Assembly (NCBI GenBank): GCA_015272515.1
Contig: JACYLN010000123.1
Span: forward strand, 1-64,000
DNA: 64,000 bases
Origin: Leptolyngbyaceae cyanobacterium C42_A2020_001
GTDB taxonomy: Bacteria > Cyanobacteriota > Cyanobacteriia > Leptolyngbyales > Leptolyngbyaceae
Direction of reading: 5' to 3'
Part shown: positions 1 through 9,319 of the stretch, in pieces
Position numbering within the stretch: the stretch's first letter is position 1
How the letters are laid out: every line of letters starts with the position of its first letter
Translations under genes and position numbers: made by a program
The notes under the pieces: model-generated
The model's input: only the letters and a program-made list of their open reading frames with translations
What the model was told of the DNA's origin: nothing
Database searches by the model: none

Positions 1-54
1 GGCGTAGCCAGCGGATTTACAGTCCGCCCCCATTAACCACTCGGGCACCGACCC
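1..54 (-). tRNA. tRNA-Tyr(GUA), 3' part cut by window edge
   Basis: On the minus strand the sequence begins GGGTCGG (acceptor 5' arm), continues through a CCCGAGTGGTTAA D-arm, and has an anticodon arm GCGGACTGTAAATCCGC with GTA at positions 20-18. This is the typical cyanobacterial tRNA-Tyr. The long class II variable arm, T-arm and acceptor 3' strand lie before base 1, so the gene is partial here. It is divergent from the next gene. Confidence 0.9.
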
Positions 55-272
55 CCGCATCCACGATTACTGATAATACCACAATAGCGCGGATGCAAAG
101 GAGATTTATTGCAGATTTGTCGGGGAAAGTTCGGAAAATTCCAGACCAAACTGGACAGAGTTTGTATCAAAACATTAGGGGTTTTTACGTCATTGGTAGA
201 AACTCGTGATAGAAGTACGTTGGTCTCACATACTTCTTGTGGGTGGTCAGCAAGCAGAGAGGCGCGATCGCG

Positions 273-932
273 ATGCATGTCAGGCGGCACTACAAAACAT
301 TAGGATGGCTAGGGTTGTTTGTTGCAGCGCTTGTAGTCGTGTGCTTGTTCAGTCCCTTTAAGATGCTATTTGACGAAGCATTTTTAACCGCTGAGTTTAA
401 ACATCTAGGGACGTATGCCCCTCTATTGTTTGTGCTGGTTTTTACGATCGCGTTGACGCTAGGGTTTCCTGGAAATGTGTTAGCGGTTGTTGGCGGCGCT
501 GTTTTTGGATTGGCATGGGGAACGGTCTGGTCGTTGCTAGGAAGTACGCTGGGAGCAGTTGGAGCCTTTTGGTTAGGGCGCTATTTGCTTCATGATCAGG
601 TAATGCACCGTTTTGGAAATCATCCTTTACTTCAACGGTTAAATCAGGCGATCGGGCGTTCTCCCTTTCTGTTTACGCTCGCTGTGCGCTTCACACCGCT
701 TTCGCCATTTAGCCTAGTGAACTTTTTGTTTGGCTTGACCGCGATCGACCTAAAAACGTACACATTAGGAACCTTTCTGGGGCTAATTCCACTCACCCTT
801 GCCTACAGTTGGCTAGGAGTATCTGGGTATGCCGCCTTTCATGGGGGCGATCGCAGTCCCCTTTATCTGGTGTTCGGAGTGCTCACAGTTCTATCAATTC
901 TGCCGATGTTTGTCCAAAAACCTTCGCGGTAA
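273..932 (+). CDS. TVP38/TMEM64 (VTT/DedA-like) membrane protein
   Basis: A 219-residue polytopic inner-membrane protein of the VTT (SNARE-associated/DedA-like) family. The product has an N-terminal membrane segment, a conserved core with GFPGNVLAVVGGAVFG and GSTLGAVGAFWLGRYL, and the RFTPLSPFSLVNFLFGLT stretch typical of the family. The family is linked to lipid scrambling or transport and membrane homeostasis, but the substrate of this protein cannot be read from sequence. An in-frame start exists at 237, but ATG 273 is preferred because AGAGAGG lies about 11 bases upstream and the resulting N-terminus (MHVRRHYKTLGW) is a normal positively charged lead-in. It converges on a small minus-strand ORF. 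Confidence 0.88.
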   Translation: MHVRRHYKTLGWLGLFVAALVVVCLFSPFKMLFDEAFLTAEFKHLGTYAPLLFVLVFTIALTLGFPGNVLAVVGGAVFGLAWGTVWSLLGSTLGAVGAFWLGRYLLHDQVMHRFGNHPLLQRLNQAIGRSPFLFTLAVRFTPLSPFSLVNFLFGLTAIDLKTYTLGTFLGLIPLTLAYSWLGVSGYAAFHGGDRSPLYLVFGVLTVLSILPMFVQKPSR

Positions 933-948
933 TAGAACAGCAGTTTGC

Positions 949-1167
949 CTAGTCAAGCGGCATGGGCTTGAGAAACAACCAGCTTACAAAGAAGAAAGAC
1001 GCAGTGAACAGTTGAGTGATGTCGATCGCAGAGAGATAGCCATCGGCAAAGGAAGCAAAGCTTCGATCCGTAATACCAAACAGCCAGGAAGAAATCCCTA
1101 ACAGCCAGATGCCCCATCTCAACTTCCCTAACAGGGAGTCTTTTTTGGGTGATTCGTTGTTGCTCAT
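949..1167 (-). CDS. hypothetical small membrane protein
   Basis: A 72-residue ORF with a charged N-terminus (MSNNESPKKDSLLGKLRWG) followed by two hydrophobic stretches (about residues 19-31 and 53-66) ending in KPMPLD. The composition looks protein-like and it fills the gap between two plus-strand genes, but I recognise no family. No good ribosome binding site is visible. An overlapping plus-strand frame at 829-1101 looks like a shadow. It could be a real small two-segment membrane protein or chance. Confidence 0.45.
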   Translation of the reverse strand: MSNNESPKKDSLLGKLRWGIWLLGISSWLFGITDRSFASFADGYLSAIDITQLFTASFFFVSWLFLKPMPLD

Positions 1168-1397
1168 AATTTAGACACCATCTGACAAGATGAGAGACAC
1201 GGACAGCCAGGAAGATGGTTACTTCTCTTAATATTTATGTTAAAAAACATTTTATATTCTTGCCATATATCTCAAGAGGTAGTAGTGCTTTATGCTACGT
1301 AGAGCTAGGAAGCTGCCTGCTGAGTATAGAATTTGCTGAACGATAAAGCTGAAGGTGGTAGCGTGGAGTTGTTGGCTGGCTGAACGTTGCAAATCAG

Positions 1398-2294
1398 ATG
1401 GGATTGGAGTTTGAAGCAAACATGACACAACGCTCTGAACCTGATGATTTTCAAGGGATTATTCATTGGCCTGGCGATTTTGTAGCGGGAGCGCTCTATC
1501 CTATTCGCGCGATCGCCCTGTTTCAGCGATCGCCACGATTGTTGGCGTATGTGATAGTGCCAATTATCGTGAATCTTGTGTTGGGAGTTGCGCTCTATAT
1601 TGGGCTATTGCTACCAAGTTGGGAGGCAATTACTCACTGGAGTAGTGGATTGCCTGAAGGGGTCAAGGTGTGGATTGCAGAATTGCCAGTCTGGGCGCAT
1701 CGTTGGTTGGGCTGGTTACCACCGAGTGTAGCGGTATTGGATGACGTGGCACGTTGGATCTTGGCAGCCGCCTTGTTTGTTACGCTGGGTCTGCTATTGG
1801 TGCAGTTTGGGGCAATCGCAGGCGCACCCTGGTATGGAGCCTTAGCAGAACAGGTAGAGCACGCTTACACAGGGCAATTACCTGTCGTCTCCATGACTCC
1901 GGCACGAGCCATTCAAGATATTGGGCGGGCGATTGCCTTCCAGTTCAAGAAACTGCTGTTGTTGGGCGGCTTTGGTATTTTGCTGCTGCTGTTCAATTTC
2001 TTGCCACCCATTGGGCCGCTCCTGGCCAGTGTCGGTTGGTTAACCTTAGCTGGGGTGCTGGTTTTTCTTGATTTTATCGACCCCCCTCTGGAACGTCGCC
2101 GCTTGCGGTTTCGTACAAAATTAAGCCTGGTCACTCGCACGTTTCCTGCCAGTGCCACGTTTGGGTACATGAGTTTGTGGTTAGTGAGTATTCCCCTGCT
2201 CAACCTGGTAACCGTGCCCCTGTGTGTTGTAGCTGGCACTTTATTTTGCTGCAACTATGCCTTGCCAAGCTTGAAGGATGAAGCCAATAGCTAG
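1398..2294 (+). CDS. EI24 domain (CysZ-like) membrane protein
   Basis: A 298-residue membrane protein with several hydrophobic segments and the EI24 arrangement: an early GALYPIRAIALFQRSPRLLAY segment, a central hydrophobic hairpin, and a late FNFLPPIGPLLASVGW then FLDFIDPPLERRRLRF region. EI24-family bacterial proteins include the sulfate permease CysZ, but cyanobacterial members are uncharacterised, so sulfate transport is not asserted. An alternative ATG at 1422 would remove eight residues, and neither start has a strong ribosome binding site. Confidence 0.82.
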   Translation: MGLEFEANMTQRSEPDDFQGIIHWPGDFVAGALYPIRAIALFQRSPRLLAYVIVPIIVNLVLGVALYIGLLLPSWEAITHWSSGLPEGVKVWIAELPVWAHRWLGWLPPSVAVLDDVARWILAAALFVTLGLLLVQFGAIAGAPWYGALAEQVEHAYTGQLPVVSMTPARAIQDIGRAIAFQFKKLLLLGGFGILLLLFNFLPPIGPLLASVGWLTLAGVLVFLDFIDPPLERRRLRFRTKLSLVTRTFPASATFGYMSLWLVSIPLLNLVTVPLCVVAGTLFCCNYALPSLKDEANS

Positions 2295-2361
2295 TAGCCC
2301 ATCTTTCAATTTCCACATTTGCAGTAGAATGTCTGGGTTATTGGGTTAGCTGTGAAAACGC

Positions 2362-3399
2362 ATGAATTGGACTCAGTTGAACAGTGCGTTTACCCTGTTT
2401 CTCAGCCTGCTGGTGGAAGCAGTTCCTTTTTTGCTATTGGGGGTGCTGTTTTCGGGCGTGTTGCAGTTTTTTGTAGATGAACGCAAGTTGGTGCGGTTAA
2501 TGCCGCGCAATGCATTTTTAGGAGCACTATTTGGAAGCTGTATTGGCTTTCTGTTTCCAGTATGTGAGTGTGGAAATGTGCCAGTTGCTCGGCGATTGCT
2601 GATGCAGGGTGTGCCGTCATCGGTAGCGATCGGGTTTTTGCTGGCGGCTCCAACGATTAACCCAATCGTGTTTTGGGCAACGTGGACGGCGTTTCGCGAT
2701 CAACCGGAGATTGTCTTTCTCCGTATTGGCTGTTCGCTGGTCATTGCTGTTTTGCTGGGCTGGGTGTTCAGTAGTCAGAAGGATTTACGCCCGATGTTGC
2801 AGCCTACAGTTGCCCGTGCCATGCCTGCGAAGACAGGGGTGAGGGGAAAGGGTTTGGGAACTCAAAGTACTGAGAACGATGTGTCTTTGTTGCAGTCGGG
2901 AACGTACTTTTTAGGACAGGCGGAGCAACCTATTGATGTTTCGGAGTTTCAAGCAGCCGCGATCGCAGCAACAACGGCAGGTAAACCTTTTTCGTACAAA
3001 CTGAGTCTAATGCTGGAAAGCATGATTCAGGAGATGCGGGAATTGGGTGGGGTATTGATTCTGGGAAGCGCGATCGCGGCGCTTATTCAGGCATTTGTGC
3101 CGCGTGAGGCGGTCTTAGCATTGGGTCAGGGGCCAGTCACCTCGATTCTTGCCATGATGCTGCTAGCGGCGATCGTATCAATTTGCTCAACCGTCGATGC
3201 CTTTTTTGCGCTCTCATTCTCTTCCCTGTTTACCACGGGTTCACTGTTGGCATTCCTGGTTTACGGTCCCATGATTGACCTGAAAGGAATCGGCTTGATG
3301 ATGTCCATCTTCAAACCCAGAGCAGTGTTCTACCTGTTTGCCCTAGCAGGACAACTCACCTTCTTGTTTGCGCTACTTGTCAATTTGTACGGCAGTTAG
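2362..3399 (+). CDS. DUF318/ArsP_1-type permease
   Basis: A 345-residue permease of the DUF318 (ArsP_1, YcgR-like) family with about eight hydrophobic segments. The family motif PVCECGNVPVARRL is present, with Cys68 and Cys70. The second half repeats the fold with SAIAALIQAFVPREAVLALGQGP and STVDAFFALSFSSLF. Members are linked to export of organoarsenicals or metals, and this one's substrate is unknown. The next gene, eight bases downstream, encodes the DUF1980 partner that accompanies this permease in many bacteria (YcgQ/YcgR-like pair), which supports a two-component membrane complex. A soluble loop of roughly 80 residues (about 145-220) separates the two halves. Confidence 0.85.
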   Translation: MNWTQLNSAFTLFLSLLVEAVPFLLLGVLFSGVLQFFVDERKLVRLMPRNAFLGALFGSCIGFLFPVCECGNVPVARRLLMQGVPSSVAIGFLLAAPTINPIVFWATWTAFRDQPEIVFLRIGCSLVIAVLLGWVFSSQKDLRPMLQPTVARAMPAKTGVRGKGLGTQSTENDVSLLQSGTYFLGQAEQPIDVSEFQAAAIAATTAGKPFSYKLSLMLESMIQEMRELGGVLILGSAIAALIQAFVPREAVLALGQGPVTSILAMMLLAAIVSICSTVDAFFALSFSSLFTTGSLLAFLVYGPMIDLKGIGLMMSIFKPRAVFYLFALAGQLTFLFALLVNLYGS

Positions 3400-3406
3400 A
3401 AACCCT

Positions 3407-4162
3407 ATGGCTCGTTCTTCACGTTTTATTGGTGCCTGGATGGATGTGCTGGCGATCGCAGCTTGGGGCGTACTGTTTTTGAACTATTGGCTGACAGGCA
3501 AGCTCTACCTGCTGATTCACCCTAACTACATGTGGCTAACGGTTGCAGCAGCCATCGGTTTGCTAGCACTAGCAGTCTGGAGAGGCATTTTTTTACTGCA
3601 ACGGTCTAAAAGCCGTAACGTTGGTAACGATACGTCCCATATGACGCTTTTACCGACAGGGTGGAGCAGTACTTTGCTATTGGCAACTGCCATTCTCGGC
3701 TTAATCATTACCCCGCGCGCCTTCGCCAGCCAAACAGCAATTCAGCGAGGCGTAATCGATGCGCCCACATTAACACGAGTCAAACCGCAGGCATTTCGTG
3801 CCTCTTCTAACACCGAAGATAAATCCATCATTGATTGGGTCAGAACGTTAACCGTCTATCCAGAACCGGATGCCTACACCGGGCAAGCTGCCAAAGTTCA
3901 AGGCTTTGTCATTTACCCACCCGATCTGCCAAATCAATATCTGCTGATTTCCCGCTTTGTTCTCACCTGCTGTGCAGCGGATGCTTACCCAATTAGTTTG
4001 CCAGTCAAACTTACGGGAACCCACGAACAATACAAACCGGATACCTGGCTGGAAATTCAAGGACAAATGATGACTGAAACGCTCGGAGGGAAACGGCAAC
4101 TGGTTATTCGTGCTGCTGCCATTCAACCGATTGAAGAACCCAAAAATCCATACGATTATTAA
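3407..4162 (+). CDS. TIGR03943/DUF1980 permease-partner protein
   Basis: A 251-residue protein with three or four N-terminal hydrophobic segments and a C-terminal domain containing FVLTCCAADAYPISLPV, with adjacent Cys188-Cys189 in the conserved CCxAD signature of the DUF1980/YcgQ family. It begins at ATG 3407, just after the stop of the DUF318 permease, so the two are almost certainly cotranscribed. An earlier in-frame start at 3368 would overlap the permease and adds no conserved sequence. The C-terminal domain is like an OB-fold lipoyl-style soluble module. The paired cysteines suggest metal or thiol chemistry, which is inference. Confidence 0.82.
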   Translation: MARSSRFIGAWMDVLAIAAWGVLFLNYWLTGKLYLLIHPNYMWLTVAAAIGLLALAVWRGIFLLQRSKSRNVGNDTSHMTLLPTGWSSTLLLATAILGLIITPRAFASQTAIQRGVIDAPTLTRVKPQAFRASSNTEDKSIIDWVRTLTVYPEPDAYTGQAAKVQGFVIYPPDLPNQYLLISRFVLTCCAADAYPISLPVKLTGTHEQYKPDTWLEIQGQMMTETLGGKRQLVIRAAAIQPIEEPKNPYDY

Positions 4163-4377
4163 GAACCATCCAGTTGGGTGAAGGTTGGTGAGGTAGCTTC
4201 ACGTCAGAATCGGCTCATTTGGAAAAAGTTTGATTAGAATGCTTTTGGTTACAAGACATCAATAACTTTTGATACATTAGAACGTTTTGCAAACTGGGGT
4301 ACGACCCGGTATTCTGCTAAAGGCTATTCCATACGGATAGTTTGGGGACGATATCGTGAGAGGAGTGGTAGGTACGC

Positions 4378-6465
4378 ATGAGACCATCTCGTCAATTTTT
4401 AGCTGCTGGTGTGGGAGTATTAGTTGCTTTCGGTCAAACACCTTCAGGGCTGTCGCAGACCGTTGAAGAATTAACGGTTTCTGCTCCAGAGTCGGCTCAA
4501 TCGCCGAAACCCGCTGCAACATCGAAAGTTCCAGAAGCTGATAGTTCTCCTGCACAGGAGTCATCGGCGATTCAACAACAGGTTGGAAATAACAACCAGT
4601 CCAGTTCGGAGGTTACTTTGCCTTCAGATGCATTGGAAGCAAAACCTGATGCACCCAGGACACACTCAGGTAGCACAGTTTTAGACCAACCTACACCTGA
4701 GAAGAAACCAAACCAGAAGAAACCAGAGGTAAAGCGGGCGATCGCGCAACCCCAAAAGAAACCGAACTCAAAGAAACCAACCAGCGTAAAAAAAACTGCG
4801 GCTAAATCAAACACTCGTCAAGCAAAAACTGCAACCCCTGCGCTCCCAATCATTGAACCGATTGACCTATCGAACTTTAAAGCTCAACAGGCTCAAACAA
4901 CGCAGACAGCCCCTCCCCCTGTGACAACGCCCAGCCCAATGACCCCAACTCCAGCCACTCTTCCGGGGCAACTTAATCCCAATGGTTCTCTTTCTCTCCC
5001 AGGTGACGATGGATTCGTTCCAACTGCACCCATTGGATCCGCGAAACCAGGAGTCGCTCCCGACTATCTCAACCCTCCCCCCAACCCACTCTACTTCCCA
5101 ACTCGCCCCGAAGACGTGAAGGCGCGAGGCATTCAACCCATCACCTTGCAACAGGCGCTGGAACTTGGCAAACGCAACAACCGCGATCTACAACGAGCAT
5201 TCACCGATTTAGACCGCAGTCGGGCGGAACTTCGGGAAGCACAAGCCGCACTGTATCCCACTCTGACTGGGCAACTTGGGCTGACGCAATCTCAATCTCC
5301 TGGCGGACAGTTGCAAGAAGAAGCCGCAAGACAGCAACAAGCCAATATTCCACGGCAGTTTCGCCAAATTCCTGATGCAGATAATTCCAGCTTGCAGCTC
5401 AATGGGACTGTATCAGTAAATTACAACATCTACACATCAGGACTGCGCCCCGCTCAGATCCGAGGAAATGAACAAGTGGTTCGTTCGAGTGAGCTGAAAG
5501 TAGAGATTATTGAACAGAACGTTCGGCTGAATGTGGCAACGGCCTACTATAACCTTCAGCAGGCAGATGAAAACGTGCGGATTCAACAATCGGCAGTCCG
5601 CAACGCCGAAGCCAGTTTGCGAGACACGCAGGCTCAAGAGCGAGCAGGACTAGGCACCCGATTTGATGTGTTGCGGGCACAGGTGCAGCTTGCACGAGCT
5701 AGACAAGATTTGACCGTGGCATTGCGAGATCAACAGGTAAGACGGAGTGAACTGTCTCAGATTCTGGCAACCCCTCCCAACATTGACTTAGCAGCGGCGG
5801 ATCCGGTTCAGATTGCGGGAACATGGAACCTAACGTTGCCTCAGTCGATTGTTTTAGCTTTTAAGAATCGGGCTGAGCTAGCACAGCTTCTAGCTCAGCG
5901 GGAACGGTTTAACCAGGCACGAAAAGTTGCCCTCGCCAGCATTGGTCCAACGGTTGGATTGCGGGTTGATTACAACGTGGCGAATAATTTGCGGGACACG
6001 TTAGGGTTTGGAGATGGTTACTCGGTTTCCGCAAATCTCAACTGGAACTTTTTTGATGGGGGAGCAGCCAGAGCCAGAGCAAATCAGCAGGAGGCAAACC
6101 AGGCAAATGTTGAAATTCAATTTGCTCAACAGCGGGAAGACATCCAGCGCCGGGTTGAAGAGGCTTATTTCACCTTGCAGTCCAGTTTTTTGAACATTGA
6201 TACCAACCGTCAGGCAGTCGTTCAGGCAAGGGAAGCGTTACGATTAGCTAGGTTGCGATTTCAGGCAGGTGTTGGAACTCAAACAGAGGTAATCAACTCT
6301 GAGAACGATTTGACACTGGCAGAGGGACGGTTGGTTAATGCCATCCTGGATTACAACCGGGCGATCGCAACGTTGCAGCGGCAGGTCACAAATCTCCCCA
6401 TTGCCACAGGTTCTACAACTCCGTCTATCCCCACTCCAGCTCCAACAACCCGACCTACGTTTTAA
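4378..6465 (+). CDS. TolC family outer membrane protein with long P/K-rich N-terminus
   Basis: A 695-residue outer-membrane efflux channel. Residues 1-27 form a signal peptide. Residues about 28-245 are a low-complexity Pro/Lys/Ser/Thr/Gln-rich extension, and the TolC-type alpha-barrel domain runs from about 255 (ITLQQALELGKRNN) to 680. Both internal repeats show the expected beta hairpins, YNIYTSGLRPAQIRGNEQ and WNFFDGGAARARANQQ. TolC proteins form the trimeric exit duct for type I secretion and drug/glycolipid efflux. A GGAG lies 12 bases before the ATG. The LytM peptidase gene follows within about 40 bases and is probably cotranscribed. The extension of roughly 220 residues is longer than in textbook TolC. 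Confidence 0.92.
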   Translation: MRPSRQFLAAGVGVLVAFGQTPSGLSQTVEELTVSAPESAQSPKPAATSKVPEADSSPAQESSAIQQQVGNNNQSSSEVTLPSDALEAKPDAPRTHSGSTVLDQPTPEKKPNQKKPEVKRAIAQPQKKPNSKKPTSVKKTAAKSNTRQAKTATPALPIIEPIDLSNFKAQQAQTTQTAPPPVTTPSPMTPTPATLPGQLNPNGSLSLPGDDGFVPTAPIGSAKPGVAPDYLNPPPNPLYFPTRPEDVKARGIQPITLQQALELGKRNNRDLQRAFTDLDRSRAELREAQAALYPTLTGQLGLTQSQSPGGQLQEEAARQQQANIPRQFRQIPDADNSSLQLNGTVSVNYNIYTSGLRPAQIRGNEQVVRSSELKVEIIEQNVRLNVATAYYNLQQADENVRIQQSAVRNAEASLRDTQAQERAGLGTRFDVLRAQVQLARARQDLTVALRDQQVRRSELSQILATPPNIDLAAADPVQIAGTWNLTLPQSIVLAFKNRAELAQLLAQRERFNQARKVALASIGPTVGLRVDYNVANNLRDTLGFGDGYSVSANLNWNFFDGGAARARANQQEANQANVEIQFAQQREDIQRRVEEAYFTLQSSFLNIDTNRQAVVQAREALRLARLRFQAGVGTQTEVINSENDLTLAEGRLVNAILDYNRAIATLQRQVTNLPIATGSTTPSIPTPAPTTRPTF

Positions 6466-6501
6466 CTACTTTTGGCGCAACTATTTTCTGGGAACTTGAT
6501 G

Positions 6502-7560
6502 ATGAATCGGCAGATGAAATCCTCCATGCTTTCTCCTTTCAAGCTACAGCGATCGCTCTTTGCCTCCAGTATGGCGGTGATCAGCGTCTTTGGAGTCACT
6601 GGGAATCATATTCTCCTGGCTCAAACCCCTGATGCAGTCGATCCTACGTCCATCGAATCGGCTCCAACCCTTCCAGAGCCTGCTCCCGCTGCGCCCGAAC
6701 CTACTTACGTTCCATCACCCATCGATGTTGCACCCGCTGCGTCAGAGGTTCCTTCCAATGACCCTTACATCGACTCAACCAACTACGGCATTGGAGCTAC
6801 CGAGCGGACTCGTGATATCCCCCCTCCGTCTGTCAACGTGGGTGGTATTCAGGCTCCATCGCTTCCATCCTCTGTGTCAGTAGGTGGTATTACCCCTCCT
6901 AGCGTTAGTTGGGTTGGCACCACTCCTTCTCTAAAAGATTTTTATCGTCGTACTCTGCGTCCTCCGGGACGGTTAGGAAATGGGAACATTCGCCTAATTT
7001 TTCCGCTGTCGATTCCGGCTCCCATTACCTCGTTGTTTGGTTGGCGAGTACACCCCATCTTTGGCACACCCCGTTTTCATGCTGGAACCGACCTCGGAGC
7101 ACCTATTGGGACTCCTGTCCTCGCTGCCTATGCAGGGCGGGTAGCAATGGCAGATTTCTTAGGAGGCTATGGATTGGCGGTTGCACTCGACCATAACCAG
7201 GGTAAACAGCAAACGCTTTACGGTCACCTTTCAGAAGTGTTCGTGAAAGCGGGTGAAACGGTGAAGCAAGGCTCGGTAATTGGTCGAGTTGGGAGTACTG
7301 GCAACTCCACCGGACCGCACCTGCACTTTGAATATCGAGAGCTGACTGCTGATGGTTGGGTTGCCCTGGACCCTGGTGCTCAGTTGGAATACGCGCTGGC
7401 AGAACTGGTGAAAACGATGGAAATCTCCGAGAAAGGGATTGCTGGCGCAACCGGGTTACAGGTTTCTCAACGGGGAATTGCCGGCATTTCGGGTGAAATT
7501 GCCTGGAATGCGCCGCTTCAGCCGCAGGAAGCACCAGGCTCCCAGCAGGATAGTCGATAG
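6502..7560 (+). CDS. M23 (LytM) family metallopeptidase, exported
   Basis: A secreted or periplasmic peptidoglycan endopeptidase-like protein of about 352 residues. A signal sequence (about residues 5-40, ending LLAQ) is followed by a Pro-rich linker and a C-terminal LytM domain starting around residue 170. The zinc site is complete: His193 and Asp197 in RFHAGTDLG, and His273/His275 in GPHLHFE, with YGHLSEVF between. The protein is therefore predicted catalytically competent, unlike EnvC/NlpD-type activators. ATG 6499 or 6502 is preferred to the upstream TTG at 6472. Its position behind tolC suggests wall remodelling tied to envelope export. Confidence 0.9.
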   Translation: MNRQMKSSMLSPFKLQRSLFASSMAVISVFGVTGNHILLAQTPDAVDPTSIESAPTLPEPAPAAPEPTYVPSPIDVAPAASEVPSNDPYIDSTNYGIGATERTRDIPPPSVNVGGIQAPSLPSSVSVGGITPPSVSWVGTTPSLKDFYRRTLRPPGRLGNGNIRLIFPLSIPAPITSLFGWRVHPIFGTPRFHAGTDLGAPIGTPVLAAYAGRVAMADFLGGYGLAVALDHNQGKQQTLYGHLSEVFVKAGETVKQGSVIGRVGSTGNSTGPHLHFEYRELTADGWVALDPGAQLEYALAELVKTMEISEKGIAGATGLQVSQRGIAGISGEIAWNAPLQPQEAPGSQQDSR

Positions 7561-7565
7561 GCTTT

Positions 7566-8339
7566 TTAGTAACCGCCAATGCGTCCTCGGAGTTTGGCGA
7601 TGCGTTCTGCCTGCTTGAATAGCGCTAGCCCGATCGCAAAATAAATTCCTCCATTCAAAAATGCGATCGCCAATTGTCCCCAGTCCAACGCTTGGTTGCG
7701 TGCCATTAATTCCCGCAATACGCCTGCACCGGGAGTCATCGGCAATAGCCAGCCAACCAAGCGGGCAGGCATCTCCCAGGTTTCCACGGGCACCAGCATC
7801 GCCAGAAACAAACCAAACGGCAAAAACCCCAATATTTGCTGAACCTGTTTAACTAGCAACGACAGTCCTCCCATTGCCAGGGCAATCCCAAACGCACCCA
7901 AAATTACGGTTACAAGTGGCAGTAATAGAGTTGGCGTGAACGATAAGAATCGTCCAGTGACTGCCATGAGAATCAGCAGAATGCCAAAAATCTGCACCAA
8001 AATCACCGTTAACCGAGCCAGTGCACGGGTTAGAAAAATCTTGGCAGGGCTGAACGGCGAGAGAAAAAGTTGTTCTAATGTGCCGGTAAACGCCTCTTGC
8101 TGAAGCCCACCAGCGATATCTGCAATGATGAAGGTGACCAGCGACCATAGGGCATAACCGACGACGATCGAATCTAAGCGATCGCCAAACTGGGCGGCAG
8201 GTCCGGCCGCGTACTTAGTAGTCAGGAAAAAGCCGTAAAATGCTACGGCAATGCCCAAAATGCCTGCGATCGAGTCGAGGGCGTAGCGGCGTTGCTGAAT
8301 CCACTGCCGTTTCAGTTCTGCCCAAAAAATAGTAATCAT
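7566..8339 (-). CDS. ABC-2 type transporter permease
   Basis: A 257-residue six-segment inner-membrane permease. It contains a GGLQQEAFTGTLEQLFLSPF motif, typical of ABC-2 permeases (the short helix that contacts the ATPase), and a late LLPMTPGAGVLRELM region. The start ATG 8339 overlaps the TGA stop of the ATPase gene by four bases (ATGA), so the two are translationally coupled. The longer frame reaching 8489 is an overlap with the ATPase and is not used. The transported substrate (lipid, glycan or drug) is unknown. Confidence 0.88.
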   Translation of the reverse strand: MITIFWAELKRQWIQQRRYALDSIAGILGIAVAFYGFFLTTKYAAGPAAQFGDRLDSIVVGYALWSLVTFIIADIAGGLQQEAFTGTLEQLFLSPFSPAKIFLTRALARLTVILVQIFGILLILMAVTGRFLSFTPTLLLPLVTVILGAFGIALAMGGLSLLVKQVQQILGFLPFGLFLAMLVPVETWEMPARLVGWLLPMTPGAGVLRELMARNQALDWGQLAIAFLNGGIYFAIGLALFKQAERIAKLRGRIGGY

Positions 8340-9256
8340 GCCTCGTCTCCCCGCACCAGCTTCAAAAATACATCCGTCAAATTTGCCTGATCCTTCTGGA
8401 TTTGCAGAATCGGTAACGGCTTCAAAATGGCTAGCACCTGATACAGCATTGGCGCATCTGCCACATGAATAGTTCGCGATGTGGCGCATTCCAGCCCTAA
8501 CAGATGCAATTTTCGTACTCGTTCGGCATCAATCGGGCGTTCTGTTTCAATTACATAAGCGCTGCCGGAAAACTGCCGAATCAATTCATCCGTCGTTTCT
8601 TCGGTTACGATTTCGCCCTTGTTAATGATCGCAACCCGATTTGAGAGTTCTTCGGCGATCGCCAGTTGATGCGTCGTTAACAAAATCGCGCAGCCTTCCT
8701 GCACAATTTCTCGCACTAGTCGCTTCACATCTTCCGTCGCCTCCACATCCAGTCCCAGCGTCGGCTCATCCAGCAACAACAAGGACGGTTGATGCATCAA
8801 CGATACTGCGATCGCCAGCTTCTGCTGCATCCCTCGTGATAGCGACTGTACCAAAGCTCGGCGCTTGTGTGCCAGGTTAAATCGTTCCAGCAAGTCTGCG
8901 GCGCGTTTTCGGGCTGCGTTCTGGCTCATGCCACGCAATACCCCAAAATATTCCAAATTTTCTTCGGGGGTATAGCGCCAATAAACATTGCGGTTTCCTT
9001 CCAAGACTGCACCCAGCAATTTGAGCGCTTGCGGCTGGTGATGCGGGTCGCGATCGCAGATCCGTACCCAACCATCATCTGGACGAATCAACCCGGCAAT
9101 CATCTTAATGCTGGTCGTCTTTCCGGCACCATTAGGACCCAGAAATGCCAGAATTTCTCCGGCTGCCAACGTTAACGACACATCTCGAACCGCCTCAACT
9201 TCTCGCCCTTTTTCCCGGTAAAACTTTTTCAGATTTCGAGCTTCCAAAATTTGCAT
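8336..9256 (-). CDS. ABC transporter ATP-binding protein
   Basis: A 306-residue ATPase with all catalytic motifs: Walker A GPNGAGKTT, signature LSRGMQQKL, Walker B LLLLDEPTLGLD and the H-loop TTHQLAIAEEL. A C-terminal extension of about 85 residues matches the DUF4162-like domain found in ABC-2 exporter ATPases. The start at MQILEARN (9256) is the normal family start; seven extra residues upstream are not needed. It is coupled to the permease gene downstream by a four-base overlap, forming an exporter of the CcmA/NatA class. It is divergent from the DUF2358 gene. Confidence 0.9.
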   Translation of the reverse strand: MQILEARNLKKFYREKGREVEAVRDVSLTLAAGEILAFLGPNGAGKTTSIKMIAGLIRPDDGWVRICDRDPHHQPQALKLLGAVLEGNRNVYWRYTPEENLEYFGVLRGMSQNAARKRAADLLERFNLAHKRRALVQSLSRGMQQKLAIAVSLMHQPSLLLLDEPTLGLDVEATEDVKRLVREIVQEGCAILLTTHQLAIAEELSNRVAIINKGEIVTEETTDELIRQFSGSAYVIETERPIDAERVRKLHLLGLECATSRTIHVADAPMLYQVLAILKPLPILQIQKDQANLTDVFLKLVRGDEA

Positions 9257-9319
9257 AATCGAAAGGATAAAAGACAAGAAAATGAAGGAAATAAAATCCT
9301 CTTCGCCATTCCCCTATCT

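Noticed and set aside
7849-8148. Minus-strand ORF of 99 residues within the ABC-2 permease region
   Set aside because: It is in another frame of the permease gene and has no family features.
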